DNA from: Pseudomonadota bacterium
Lineage (GTDB): Bacteria > Desulfobacterota > Desulfobulbia > Desulfobulbales > Desulfocapsaceae
Length of the DNA stretch: 64,000 nucleotides
Assembly (NCBI GenBank): GCA_023412495.1
Contig: JAEYNP010000014.1
Span: forward strand, 1 to 64,000
Reading direction: 5' to 3'
Below, in pieces: positions 55,006 to 63,843 of the stretch. Each line of letters starts with the position of its first letter. Position 1 is the first letter of the stretch. The notes beneath the pieces are model-generated. The model did no database searches and was not told the origin of the DNA. It was given only the letters and a program-made list of their open reading frames with translations. Both the position numbers and the translations under genes were made by a program.

Positions 55006-55830
55006 TCAATCTCTGTGTGGGTTAAAAAAACGTTCGAGGTAAGGACTGAGCATCTCGAGAATGGTTTCTCTGTGGATACCCGAATCTCGAAGAGCCGCCA
55101 GGGAGGCGGAGCCTTTCGATTTTGCCAGCTTGCCTCCTCCGGCATCATGGATGAGTTCATGGTGGAAAACCTCCGCCTGCAAAAACGTCGTATACCCCAG
55201 TTCTTCGGCGAGGTATTTCTGGGCGTAGGTTGAGCTCAGCAGGTCCTCTCCCCGGAAGATATGGGTAACTTTGCGGCTTTCGTCCTCTACCAGGCTGACC
55301 AGTTGGTAGGCGGGAGTGTCATCCCGCGTCCACAGCACAAAATCGCCTACGGCCCGGCGGAGATCGAAGTCTCTGCCATCGACCCGCAAAGCTCTGTCGA
55401 CGATGATCCGTCTGGCGGTCTTGCCTTTGACGAACGCCAGCCGTTTGTGGCGGCAACTACCCCCATAGATGGTGGTGCCGAAGGTTTTGCGGATGATTTT
55501 CCGGCTGCAGCCGCAACTGTACACCCTGTCCAGATCCTCTATGGCGGCGAAGTACTTCTCCTTTTCCGCGCACTGGGAATAGCGGGCATAGAAATCATCA
55601 GGCCCCGACGGGCCGATGTCCCAGTCGATCCCCAGCCACTCCAATGTCCTGAAGATATCTTCCACAAACTGGGGGCGGGCCCTGGTGCTGTCCGCATCGT
55701 CAATCCGCAGGATCAGTTTGCCCTGGCTTCTGCGGACGAACGTCCAGGTGATCAGGAAATTGAGGGCATTTCCCAAATGCAGATAGCCACTGGGAGTGGG
55801 CGCCAGGCGGGATATGACTTCAATCGGCAT
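55006..55830 (-). CDS. gluQ: Glutamyl-Q tRNA(Asp) synthetase
   Basis: A 274-residue paralogue of the glutamyl-tRNA synthetase catalytic core that lacks the anticodon-binding domain. It attaches glutamate to the queuosine base of tRNA(Asp). The class I motifs are HLGN (18-21) and KLAKSKG (234-240). Zinc ligands Cys106, Cys108, Tyr122 and Cys126 match the C-x-C...Y-x3-C set of E. coli GluQ. The length fits the family. It is followed 2 nt later by the AlaX-type gene. Confidence 0.9.
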   Translation of the reverse strand: MPIEVISRLAPTPSGYLHLGNALNFLITWTFVRRSQGKLILRIDDADSTRARPQFVEDIFRTLEWLGIDWDIGPSGPDDFYARYSQCAEKEKYFAAIEDLDRVYSCGCSRKIIRKTFGTTIYGGSCRHKRLAFVKGKTARRIIVDRALRVDGRDFDLRRAVGDFVLWTRDDTPAYQLVSLVEDESRKVTHIFRGEDLLSSTYAQKYLAEELGYTTFLQAEVFHHELIHDAGGGKLAKSKGSASLAALRDSGIHRETILEMLSPYLERFFNPHRD

Positions 55831-56190
55831 GGTATGGTGGTTTTAGTTTGGTGGACTGTTTCGTCGCGCTGTCGTGTGGGACTTAAGATAAACGCACAAG
55901 CCTCCCCGCTGCCGGCACAATCATCCGGAAAACGGCACGGCCTGGTGAGGTTTTTTTGCTGTGCGGACCGTCGAAATCGAAATCGCTATCGAAATCGGAG
56001 TATGGATAGATTTCCAACGATCTGTAAATATTGGATGTTCATAAAATGGGAGAGGCTGAAAGCTCTTGGTTCTTTGCATACCCTGCCCCCTCGTCTCGAT
56101 TTTGATCCCGATTTCAATTTCGGCTCAGCATTCCGGCATAATATGCCATCACCGCTTGCCGAGCAATTCCGAAATAGGCGTGCCCGCTGC
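55831..56190. other. 360-bp intergenic region with opposed GAAATC-type repeats
   Basis: No credible gene is seen. The segment 55971-55998 contains repeated TCGAAATCG/GCTATCGAAATCGG units, and 56095-56123 contains the approximate reverse complement (GATTTTGATCCCGATTTC, AATTTCGG). The arms could pair over about 95 bp. The arrangement resembles the opposed heptamer arms at 16950-17100. Copy D of the dispersed repeat follows directly. Confidence 0.5.
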
Positions 56191-56333
56191 TTAGTACCTA
56201 GAAATTCATTTCTTGTTTTTTAAGAATGAATTTCGTGAAGGTACTTATACCCCTCAAGGGGGTACTGAAAAGAGTCCCCTCTGCTGTGGGAGGGGATAAC
56301 AACCCTTGGGCTGCGGGCGTCAGCCCGCATTAA
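56191..56333. repeat. Dispersed structured repeat, copy D, with a 27-bp insert
   Basis: The unit begins TTAGTACCTAGAAATTC and ends GCCCGCATTAA. Compared with copies B and C it carries an extra ~27 bp at about 56249-56275 (ACCCCTCAAGGGGGTACTGA and neighbours), itself a hairpin similar to 18131-18158. The right end supplies the stop codon TAA of the GGDEF gene on the minus strand (56330-56332). Confidence 0.85.
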
Positions 56334-57973
56334 GAGATGGTCGGCGGGAGGAAGGTGAGATCGTCCGGCAGAAAGATTTCGCAGCGGTTCCGGCCAAGAC
56401 GCTTCGCCCGGTACATCGCCATATCCGCATTGCGGATGAGGAGATCGGGTTCAGTGCCGTGGCGCGGATACACGGCAATGCCGATGCTGACACTCAACCG
56501 GGATTTGCCGGTGGTTAGAACCCGCTCGAGCACTTTCTCACACAGCTTTGTCGCGACCTTTTCCACGCCGTTGGCATGGCCGCTCTCCAGCAGGGCGATG
56601 ACAAACTCGTCCCCGCCCCAGCGGCAGAGGATGTCGGAACCGCGCAGGAACCACCGCAAACTGTCGGCGACTTCCTGGAGGATCTGATCGCCCACTTCAT
56701 GGCCGTAGACGTCGTTGATCGTTTTGAAGTTGTCCAGGTCGAGGACGAGCACACCCACCTGCTCGTTGTGACGTTGGGCATGCCGCAGGCTGTGCTGCAG
56801 CAGATCGTGGAACAGGCGGCGGTTCGGCAGCCCGGTCAGGGGGTCGTGGTAAGCCATGAATTTCAGCTGTTCCTTCACTCGGTTCAAGTCGGTGATGTCG
56901 TGCAGGGAGACCACTGCGCCGAGTTTCTTCCCTTCGCTGTCGTACATGGCCTGACCGTTCACCCGCAGGGTGTGCTGGGTATGTTTCCGGAAGATAATCA
57001 CTTCCTCGTTCTTCAGGGCGACACCGGCCAGAGCCTTGGCAAGGGGTGTCTCCTCGGGAGGGATCGGGCTGATGTCCTCAGGGGAATAGTGCTCGAGCTC
57101 GGAGAGGTGGACCGGTTTCGGGTCGTTGAGCGTCTGCCCGTACAGATGACGGCTAGCCCGGTTGAACAGGCAGACCTGCCCCTGGGCGTCGCAGGCGACG
57201 ATGCCGTCCTGGATGTTCTCAAGGATCGCGTTGTGAAAGATCCGCTGTTTCTCTATCTGGACCTGGGCCGCCTTGAAAGTGGTGATATCAAGATAGTACC
57301 AGAACCTGCCCAGGTAGCTGCCACCACTGTAGATGGGATGGGTATGGCGATAGAGGACCCGACCGTCCTTGAGATGGAGATGGTCTGTGCTTACCGCGTC
57401 CGGGTCTCGATAGAGCTCGTGTATCCTTTCGAAAAAACCGTTCGGGTCCGCAAGTTTGTTCATGATGATTTGAAGACAGGCCCGCTCATCCCGGGAGCGC
57501 TGGATTTCCGGGGGAATATTCCAGATTTTCACGAACTCGTTGTTGAAGGAGACCATCTCCATCTCCTCGTTCACCAGGACTATGCCGCCCGGGTTCTCCT
57601 GGTATTCGGTCTCCAGGATTGCGGCATGGAGGCATTTGCCGCCGCAGCCGGTAAAACTGGCATCGTTTCTGTCGAGGATCAGGATGGACTCCCCGTCGGG
57701 CGATTTCGTGCCTTTGATGGTGACCGGCACCCGCAGGTTGTGCTGCGGGAAAATGCCGGTGGAGAGCACCAGCTCCCGGTCGGTCTCGAGGCGCCGGTAA
57801 AAATGAGTGAATGCCGGGATTTCCGATGATGCCAGATAGAGGGTGAACTGGATGGGTTCGACCGGAATGAACCGCCAGCCGAAGAGCGATCGGGCGCGGA
57901 TATTCGCCCTGAGGATGCGGGCATTCGGATCGAGAGAAATGGCTGGAGTGGGAAGGTATTCGAAGAGCCCCAT
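56330..57973 (-). CDS. PAS-domain diguanylate cyclase (GGDEF)
   Basis: A 547-residue cytoplasmic signalling protein with three PAS-like segments (about 1-100, 120-235 and 245-370) and a C-terminal GGDEF domain. The active site is intact, RWGGDEF (about 456-462). RxxD (RGSD) five residues before GGDEF is the c-di-GMP inhibitory site, so product feedback is expected. LPNRRLFHDLL and FKTINDVYGHEVGDQIL are standard. The stop codon lies in the terminal bases of the dispersed repeat copy D, so the last residues (PPTIS) may have been altered by its insertion. Confidence 0.93.
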   Translation of the reverse strand: MGLFEYLPTPAISLDPNARILRANIRARSLFGWRFIPVEPIQFTLYLASSEIPAFTHFYRRLETDRELVLSTGIFPQHNLRVPVTIKGTKSPDGESILILDRNDASFTGCGGKCLHAAILETEYQENPGGIVLVNEEMEMVSFNNEFVKIWNIPPEIQRSRDERACLQIIMNKLADPNGFFERIHELYRDPDAVSTDHLHLKDGRVLYRHTHPIYSGGSYLGRFWYYLDITTFKAAQVQIEKQRIFHNAILENIQDGIVACDAQGQVCLFNRASRHLYGQTLNDPKPVHLSELEHYSPEDISPIPPEETPLAKALAGVALKNEEVIIFRKHTQHTLRVNGQAMYDSEGKKLGAVVSLHDITDLNRVKEQLKFMAYHDPLTGLPNRRLFHDLLQHSLRHAQRHNEQVGVLVLDLDNFKTINDVYGHEVGDQILQEVADSLRWFLRGSDILCRWGGDEFVIALLESGHANGVEKVATKLCEKVLERVLTTGKSRLSVSIGIAVYPRHGTEPDLLIRNADMAMYRAKRLGRNRCEIFLPDDLTFLPPTIS

Positions 57974-58249
57974 GAACTTCCCCCGGGTTTGGAGACAACC
58001 TTTTCATTACTGCCACTGCGCGGTGCTTTCCCGGCATGAACATCGCGATTCGGGGTGCGGCACGCTGATGCCCCGGTTTACTCAGAATGCTGAAAACGTT
58101 GGATATACGCGATTCTCAATTCATAAACATAATCAATTCGCCGGCGCGGCGCAACTTCTCCTGACATAATGCTTCTGTGAGAAGTATGCGAGGCGGCAGG
58201 GGCGATAGTTTCGCCCCTGCGGCAGGCCCGGTGATCGAAAAAAAGCCAC

Positions 58250-59221
58250 TCAATAGATCTTCGGATGATGGCAGGCCACCCGGCAGCCGTCGATCCCGCG
58301 GATCTCCGGCACCTTCTCTCGGCAGATGTCGGTCATCGACGGGCACCGGGGGTGGAAGGTGCAGCCGGAGGGCGGGGCGATGGGCGAGGGCAGCTCGCCC
58401 CGAAGGACGATACGCTCCTTGACCCGGAAGGGGTCGGCGACCGGGGTGGCCGAGAGTAGGGCCCGGGTGTAGGGATGGTGCGGGCGGTCGAACAGATCAT
58501 CCCGACTGCCCGACTCCACCGGCTTTCCGAGGTACATGACCATCACCTGGTCGGCAATGTGCTTGACCACCGACAGATCGTGGCTGATGAAGAGGTAGGC
58601 AAGCGAGAACTGCTCCTGCAGGGTGGCGATGAGGTTCAATATCTGGGCCTGGATGGAGACGTCCAGCGCCGACACCGGCTCATCGAGGACCACGATCTGC
58701 GGGTTGAGCATCAGGGCCCGGGCTACCGCGATGCGCTGGCGCTGGCCGCCCGAGAACATGTGGGGATAGCGGTCGAAGTGCTCCGGACGGAGGCCGACCA
58801 GATTGATGATCCTCTGCGCCGCCTCCCGCCGCTCTTTCCTGCCTAAGTTGGTGTTTACCAGCAGCGGCTCCTCCAGGGCATGCCCGATTTTCTGCCGAGG
58901 GTTGAGCGAACCGTAGGGGTCCTGGAAGACGATCTGGACTTTTTTGTGGAGACCGGCGAGGGTTGCTTTGTCGGCCCGGGTGACATCGATGCCGTCGATC
59001 ACCAGTTCCCCCGAGGTCGGTTTTTCGATCATCGTCACCAGGCGGGCGAGCGTCGATTTGCCGCAGCCTGATTCGCCTACCACCGCCAGCGTCCTGCCTT
59101 TGACGAGCTTGAATGTCGCGCCGTCCAGGGCCTTGAGTACGGCCGGCTTCTTGAAGCTGCCGCGCTCCACTTGGTAATGGCGGGTGAGGTTTTTCGCGGT
59201 AAGAACTACTTCGCCGTTCAT
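58250..59221 (-). CDS. dppF: Dipeptide/oligopeptide ABC transporter ATP-binding protein DppF
   Basis: A 323-residue ATPase with Walker A GESGCGKST, signature FSGGQRQRIAVARAL, Walker B IVVLDEPVSALD and the C-terminal Opp/Dpp domain containing CTFHPRCPSMTDICREKVP, a likely [Fe-S] or structural Cys set. The ATG at 59221 has AGGAGG 7 nt upstream and overlaps the dppD stop by ATGA, so translation is coupled. It is the last gene of the dppABCDF operon and powers peptide uptake with DppD. Confidence 0.93.
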   Translation of the reverse strand: MNGEVVLTAKNLTRHYQVERGSFKKPAVLKALDGATFKLVKGRTLAVVGESGCGKSTLARLVTMIEKPTSGELVIDGIDVTRADKATLAGLHKKVQIVFQDPYGSLNPRQKIGHALEEPLLVNTNLGRKERREAAQRIINLVGLRPEHFDRYPHMFSGGQRQRIAVARALMLNPQIVVLDEPVSALDVSIQAQILNLIATLQEQFSLAYLFISHDLSVVKHIADQVMVMYLGKPVESGSRDDLFDRPHHPYTRALLSATPVADPFRVKERIVLRGELPSPIAPPSGCTFHPRCPSMTDICREKVPEIRGIDGCRVACHHPKIY

Positions 59222-60213
59222 GCGCGCACCTCCTGGGGATAATTGGTGGGGATCCCGGCCGCGAGATAGTAGTGGCACAAAGACCGGCCGAATTCGGCCG
59301 GGGCCGCTTCGGGCTGCCTCTCCCGGCAGAGATCGGTGGCGTAGCGGCAGCGCGGCGAGAACAGGCAGCCTTTCGGCTTGTCGAACTGGCCGGGGACGAT
59401 GCCGGAGATGGAGGGCAGCAGCCGCGAATTGGAACGCTCCGGCAGGGAGTTGAGCAGGGCCTGGGTGTAGGGGTGGTGGGGGTCGGAAAAGAGCCCTTTC
59501 ACTGGCTGTTGCTCCACCTGCTGGCCTGCGTACTGGACCACAACCCGCTGGGCGGTCTCGGCCACCACCCCCATGTCGTGGGTGATGAGGACCAGCGACA
59601 TGCCCTTCTCCTTCTGCAGCGTGAGCAGCAGGTCGAGGATCTGGGCCTGGATGGTGACGTCGAGGGCGGTAGTCGGCTCGTCGGCGATGAGCAGCCGCGG
59701 GTTACAGGAGATGGCCATGGCGATCATCACCCGCTGGTTCATGCCGCCGGAGAGCTGGTGGGGAAAGGCGGACAGCCGCTTTTCCGGCTCAGGGATGCCG
59801 ACCAGGTCGAGCAGCTCGATGGCCCGGCGTTTCCGCTCCGTCCGGTTCATGCCGAGGTGGATCTTCAGCGTCTCGGTGAGCTGGAAACCGATGGTGAAGC
59901 AGGGGTTGAGGCTGGTCATCGGCTCCTGGAAGATCATCGCCATCTGGCAGCCGATGATTTTGCGCAGTTGGGTCTTGTCGATGGTCATCAGGTCCTGGCC
60001 GTCGAAGCGGAGGAGGTCGGCGGTGACGGTGGCGGTCCAGGGCAAGAGGCCCATCAGCGCCAGCATCGCCACCGACTTGCCGGAGCCGGATTCGCCGACG
60101 ATGGAGACGATCTCGCCAGGTTCTATGTTCAGGGAGACCCGATCCACGGCGGTGAAGAGGCCGCCGGCGGTCTGGAAGGTCACCTTGAGGTTTTCTATTT
60201 CAAGCAATGGCAT
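59218..60213 (-). CDS. dppD: Dipeptide/oligopeptide ABC transporter ATP-binding protein DppD
   Basis: A 331-residue ATPase. Walker A GESGSGKS, Q-loop FQEPMTSLNP, signature LSGGMNQRVMIAMA, Walker B LLIADEPTTALDVT and the C-terminal GCLFSPRCRYATDLC domain place it in the DppD/OppD family. The ATG at 60213 gives the usual N-terminus MPLLEIENLKVTF; an upstream in-frame start at 60258 lies inside dppC. It starts 13 nt after the dppC stop, consistent with a single transcript. Confidence 0.93.
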   Translation of the reverse strand: MPLLEIENLKVTFQTAGGLFTAVDRVSLNIEPGEIVSIVGESGSGKSVAMLALMGLLPWTATVTADLLRFDGQDLMTIDKTQLRKIIGCQMAMIFQEPMTSLNPCFTIGFQLTETLKIHLGMNRTERKRRAIELLDLVGIPEPEKRLSAFPHQLSGGMNQRVMIAMAISCNPRLLIADEPTTALDVTIQAQILDLLLTLQKEKGMSLVLITHDMGVVAETAQRVVVQYAGQQVEQQPVKGLFSDPHHPYTQALLNSLPERSNSRLLPSISGIVPGQFDKPKGCLFSPRCRYATDLCRERQPEAAPAEFGRSLCHYYLAAGIPTNYPQEVRA

Positions 60214-60226
60214 TTTTTTCTTTAAC

Positions 60227-61147
60227 TTATGAACGTTTGAGTTTCGGGTCGAGGGCATCGCGCAGGCCGTCGCCCATCAGGTTGATGGCCAGCACCGTGG
60301 TGAGGATGGCGATGCCGGGGAAGGTCACCACCCACCAGGCCCGCAGGATGAACTCCCTGGCCTCGGCGAGCATGGTGCCCCATTCCGGGGTCGGCGGCTG
60401 GGCCCCCATGCCTAAGAAACCCAGCGCCGCGGCGTCAAGGATGGCGGTGGAGAAGGAAAGCGCCGCCTGGACGATGAGCGGGGCCATGCAGTTCGGCAGG
60501 ATGGTCACGAACATCAGGCGCATGGGCCGCACGCCAATGACCTTTGCCGCGGTCACGTAGTCCTTGGTCATCACCGACAGCACCGCCGCCCGGGTCAGCC
60601 GGACGTAGTGGGGCTGCTGGACGATGGCGATGGCGATCATGGCGTTGATGAGGCTCGGGCCGAGCACGGCGACGAGGACCAGGGCCAGCAGGAGGCTCGG
60701 GAAAGCCAGGACGATGTCCATGATCCGCATGATGAAGGTGTCCACCTTCCCCCGGAAAAAGCCGGCGACGAGGCCGAGGATGATCCCGACCGCGAGCGAC
60801 AGCGACACCACGATGCAGCCGATGAAGAGCGAATACTGGCTACCGTAGATCAGCCGGGACAGGAGATCGCGGCCGATGGCGTCGGTGCCGAGGGGAAATT
60901 TCAGGCTGCCGCCTTCCTGCCAGAAGGGCGGCTTGAGGAGCGCATCGCGATACTGCTCGTTGGGGGCATGGGGGGCTATGAAATCGGCAGAGACGGCGAC
61001 CAGGACGATGCCGATGAAAAAGGCAAGGCCGATCACCGCGCCGCGGTTTTCACTGAAATAGGACCAGAACTCGGCGAGCATGGCGGCCACGCCGGTCGGT
61101 CGGTCATCGACAACGGGTACAGCTTGGGGCAAGGTCATTTCAGGCAT
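60227..61147 (-). CDS. dppC: Dipeptide ABC transporter permease DppC
   Basis: A 306-residue permease with about six transmembrane helices. After an N-terminal cytoplasmic arm (PQAVPVVDDRP) and first helix (about 35-55), the family markers are LGTDAIGRDLLSRLIYGSQ and the EAA loop region AAKVIGVRPMRLMFVTILPN. It forms the channel with DppB. The start has no strong ribosome-binding site, but the gene is 9 bp after dppB. Confidence 0.92.
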   Translation of the reverse strand: MPEMTLPQAVPVVDDRPTGVAAMLAEFWSYFSENRGAVIGLAFFIGIVLVAVSADFIAPHAPNEQYRDALLKPPFWQEGGSLKFPLGTDAIGRDLLSRLIYGSQYSLFIGCIVVSLSLAVGIILGLVAGFFRGKVDTFIMRIMDIVLAFPSLLLALVLVAVLGPSLINAMIAIAIVQQPHYVRLTRAAVLSVMTKDYVTAAKVIGVRPMRLMFVTILPNCMAPLIVQAALSFSTAILDAAALGFLGMGAQPPTPEWGTMLAEAREFILRAWWVVTFPGIAILTTVLAINLMGDGLRDALDPKLKRS

Positions 61148-61156
61148 AGTGATACG

Positions 61157-62167
61157 TTAATCGTGGTGACGGATTTGCGGGTTGATCAGGCCGTAGAGCA
61201 GATCGACCGCCAGGTTGACGAGCATGACGATGGCGGCGATGAGCAGCAGGCCGCCCTGGACCGCCGGGTAGTCCCGGCGAAAGATCGAGTCGACCATCCA
61301 CTTGCCGATGCCCGGCCAGGAAAAGATGGTCTCGGTAAGGATGGCGCCTGCGAAGAGCACCCCGATCTGCAGTCCGATGACGGTGATGACCGGGATGAGG
61401 GCGTTGCGCAGGGCGTGCAGCCCGATGACCCGTCCGGGTCCCAGGCCCTTGGCCCGGGCGGTCCGCACGTAGTCTTCGCTCAGGACCTCCAGCATGGCCG
61501 AGCGGGTCTGCCGGGCGATGACGGCGAGCGGTATGGTGCCCAGCACGATGGCCGGCAGGATCAGATGGGAAAGAGCGGAAGCAAAAGCCCCCTTCTGGCC
61601 GGAGAGCAGGCTGTCGATCAGCATTAAGCCGGTGACCGGCTCGAAGAAGTACATCAGGGAAATTCTGCCGGACACCGGCGTCCAGCCGAGGATCCCGGAA
61701 AAGAAAATGATGAGCAGGAGCCCCCACCAGAAGATCGGCATCGAATAACCGGTCAGCGCCCCGGCCATCACCGTGTGGTCGAAGACCGACCCCCGCCTGG
61801 TGGCGGCGATCATCCCGGCCGGCAGGCCGAAGAAGACGGCGATGAAGATGGCGCAGAGGGAGAGCTCGACGGTCGCCGGAAAGAGGGCGCCGAATTCCTT
61901 CAGTATCGGCTGCTTGGTGACGATCGAGGTGCCGAAATCCCCGCCGGCCAGCTGTTTGAGGTAGAGGCCGTACTGGACGAGGATCGGCTTGTCGAAGCCG
62001 AATTGAGCCATCAACTCGGCGTGGCGTTCCTCACTGATGCCGCGTTCCCCGGCCATCAGCATGACCGGATCGCCGGGGAGCGTCCGGATGAAGACGAAGG
62101 CGACCAGGGTGACGCCGAAGAAGGTCGGCAGGACGACGAGCAGTTTTTTGAAGAAATAGACAAACAT
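61157..62167 (-). CDS. dppB: Dipeptide ABC transporter permease DppB
   Basis: A 336-residue permease with the DppB opening MFVYFFKKLLVVLPTFFGV (first helix), FIRTLPGDPVMLMAGE in the first loop, and the EAA-type DYVRTARAKGLGPGRVIGLH. Six helices are expected. It lies 74 bp downstream of dppA, the gap being largely occupied by a terminator-like hairpin, so transcription of dppBCDF probably depends on read-through. Confidence 0.92.
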   Translation of the reverse strand: MFVYFFKKLLVVLPTFFGVTLVAFVFIRTLPGDPVMLMAGERGISEERHAELMAQFGFDKPILVQYGLYLKQLAGGDFGTSIVTKQPILKEFGALFPATVELSLCAIFIAVFFGLPAGMIAATRRGSVFDHTVMAGALTGYSMPIFWWGLLLIIFFSGILGWTPVSGRISLMYFFEPVTGLMLIDSLLSGQKGAFASALSHLILPAIVLGTIPLAVIARQTRSAMLEVLSEDYVRTARAKGLGPGRVIGLHALRNALIPVITVIGLQIGVLFAGAILTETIFSWPGIGKWMVDSIFRRDYPAVQGGLLLIAAIVMLVNLAVDLLYGLINPQIRHHD

Positions 62168-62202
62168 GGGTAAATCTCGGGGAGTGGGTCGGGATGCAAA
62201 AA

Positions 62203-62227
62203 AGGCCGGGCAGATTCTGCCCGGCCT
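62203..62227 (-). terminator. Intrinsic terminator (attenuator) between dppA and dppB
   Basis: AGGCCGGGCAG and CTGCCCGGCCT form an 11-bp perfect stem with a 3-nt loop. On the minus strand it is followed at once by a run of six T residues (62198-62203). It starts 15 nt after the dppA stop. Such a hairpin would stop most transcripts and keep the binding protein more abundant than the membrane parts. Confidence 0.88.
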
Positions 62228-62241
62228 CTGAAGTCTGACGT

Positions 62242-63843
62242 TTACTTCAGGTCAACACCGTAGAAGATGTTGCCTCCGAAGGGGTCGATCCGCCAGTCGA
62301 ATACTTCCTTGCGCACCGGCTGGAAGACGACGGAGTTGGCGATCGTCGCCCAAGGGGCCTGATCCTTGAAGATCACCTGGGCTTCTTTGTAGAGTTTGGT
62401 CCGTTCGGCCGGATCGGAGACGACCTTAGCCTTCTTCACCAGCTCGTCGAAAGGCTGATAGCACCACTGGGCCCGATTGGCGTTGCCCACCGCATCGCAG
62501 CTCAGCAGCACGTTGAGGAAGTTATCGGGATCTGGAATGTCGGCGGTCCAGCCGAGGAGCACCGCACCGTCCCGGTTCACTTCCTTGGAGCGTTTCAGGT
62601 ATTCGGCCCACTCGAAGGAGACGATCTCCACGGAAACACCGACCTGAGCGAAGTCGGCCTGGATCATTTCGGCCATGCGTCTGGCGTTCGGGTTGTAGGG
62701 GCGCTGCACGGGCATCGCCCAGACCTTCATCTGCAGATCCTTGACGCCGGCTTCATCCAGCATCTTCTTGGCGGCGGCGGGATCGTACGGGTCGTCGACG
62801 ATGTCGTCGTTATAGGACCAGATAGTCGGAGGGAAGGGGTTTTTGGCGACGGTGCCGGCGCCTTGGTAGACCGCCTCGATGATGGCCTTCTTGTTGATCG
62901 CCATGTTCAGGGCCTTGCGGACCTTGGGATTGTCGAACGGGGCCTGCTGAGTGTTATAGGCAAAATAACCGACGTTCAAACCTTCGCGCTTCATGAGATG
63001 GATGGCCGGATCCTTGGACATGGCGTCGAGGTCGGCGGGATTCGGGTTGAAGGTCACATGGCACTCGCCGGCCTTCAGCTTCTGATAGCGTACGGAGGCG
63101 TCGGGGGTGATGGCGAAGACCAGGTTGTCGATCGGGGCCTTGCCGCGCCAGTAGTTGGGGTTGGCCTGATAGCGGATGACCGCGTCCTTCTGGTAGGCGA
63201 TGAACTGGAAGGGGCCGGTGCCGACCGGTTCCATGTCGACTTTGTCGGGGGTACCCGCCTTCATCATCTTATCGGCATATTCGGCGGAGTGGATGGAGGC
63301 GAAATCCATGGCCAGGTGGGCGATCATCGGCGCCTCGGGACGGCTGAGGAGGAACTTGACGGTATAGTCGTCCACCTTGACGATATCCTTGATGAGTTCC
63401 GGCATCGAATTGCTCTCGAAGTATTCATACTTCGCGCCGCCGATTTTGTGATACGGATGCTCCTTGTCCAGCTGGCGCTTGAAGGTGAAGACGATGTCGT
63501 CGGCGTTGAAATCGCGGGTCGGGGTGAAATTGGGGGTGGTATGGAATTTTACGCCCTTACGAAGATGGAAGGTGTACTCTGTGCCGTCGGCGGAGATGTC
63601 CCATTTCTCGGCAAGACCCGGTTCGATCTCGGTGGATCCTCTCTTGAAAGCCGAGAGTTTGTCGAATATCTGCCTGGATGAGGCGTCAAAGGTCGTTCCG
63701 GCGGTATAGAAGGCGGGGTTGAAACCCTCGGGGCTCCCTTCCGAGCAGAACACCAGTGTCTTTGAGGCGGCACCGGCATTCACCGAAGCCATCAGCAGGG
63801 TGGCTCCACAGAATGCGGCAATCAGATTCTTCGTTTTTCTCAT
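62242..63843 (-). CDS. dppA: Dipeptide/oligopeptide ABC transporter substrate-binding protein DppA
   Basis: A 533-residue periplasmic binding protein of the SBP_bac_5 family. A signal peptide (about 1-26, LIAAFCGATLLMASVNAGAA) precedes the mature SKTLVFCSEGSPEGFNPAFY. Family markers are FHLRKGVKFHTT, DFNADDIVFTFKRQ, VGTGPFQF and the VRKALNMAINKKAI stretch. AGGAG precedes the ATG. It is the first gene of dppABCDF, with the promoter presumably in 63844-64000. The ligand is probably a dipeptide, although haem or aminolevulinate use is known for some relatives. Confidence 0.93.
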   Translation of the reverse strand: MRKTKNLIAAFCGATLLMASVNAGAASKTLVFCSEGSPEGFNPAFYTAGTTFDASSRQIFDKLSAFKRGSTEIEPGLAEKWDISADGTEYTFHLRKGVKFHTTPNFTPTRDFNADDIVFTFKRQLDKEHPYHKIGGAKYEYFESNSMPELIKDIVKVDDYTVKFLLSRPEAPMIAHLAMDFASIHSAEYADKMMKAGTPDKVDMEPVGTGPFQFIAYQKDAVIRYQANPNYWRGKAPIDNLVFAITPDASVRYQKLKAGECHVTFNPNPADLDAMSKDPAIHLMKREGLNVGYFAYNTQQAPFDNPKVRKALNMAINKKAIIEAVYQGAGTVAKNPFPPTIWSYNDDIVDDPYDPAAAKKMLDEAGVKDLQMKVWAMPVQRPYNPNARRMAEMIQADFAQVGVSVEIVSFEWAEYLKRSKEVNRDGAVLLGWTADIPDPDNFLNVLLSCDAVGNANRAQWCYQPFDELVKKAKVVSDPAERTKLYKEAQVIFKDQAPWATIANSVVFQPVRKEVFDWRIDPFGGNIFYGVDLK

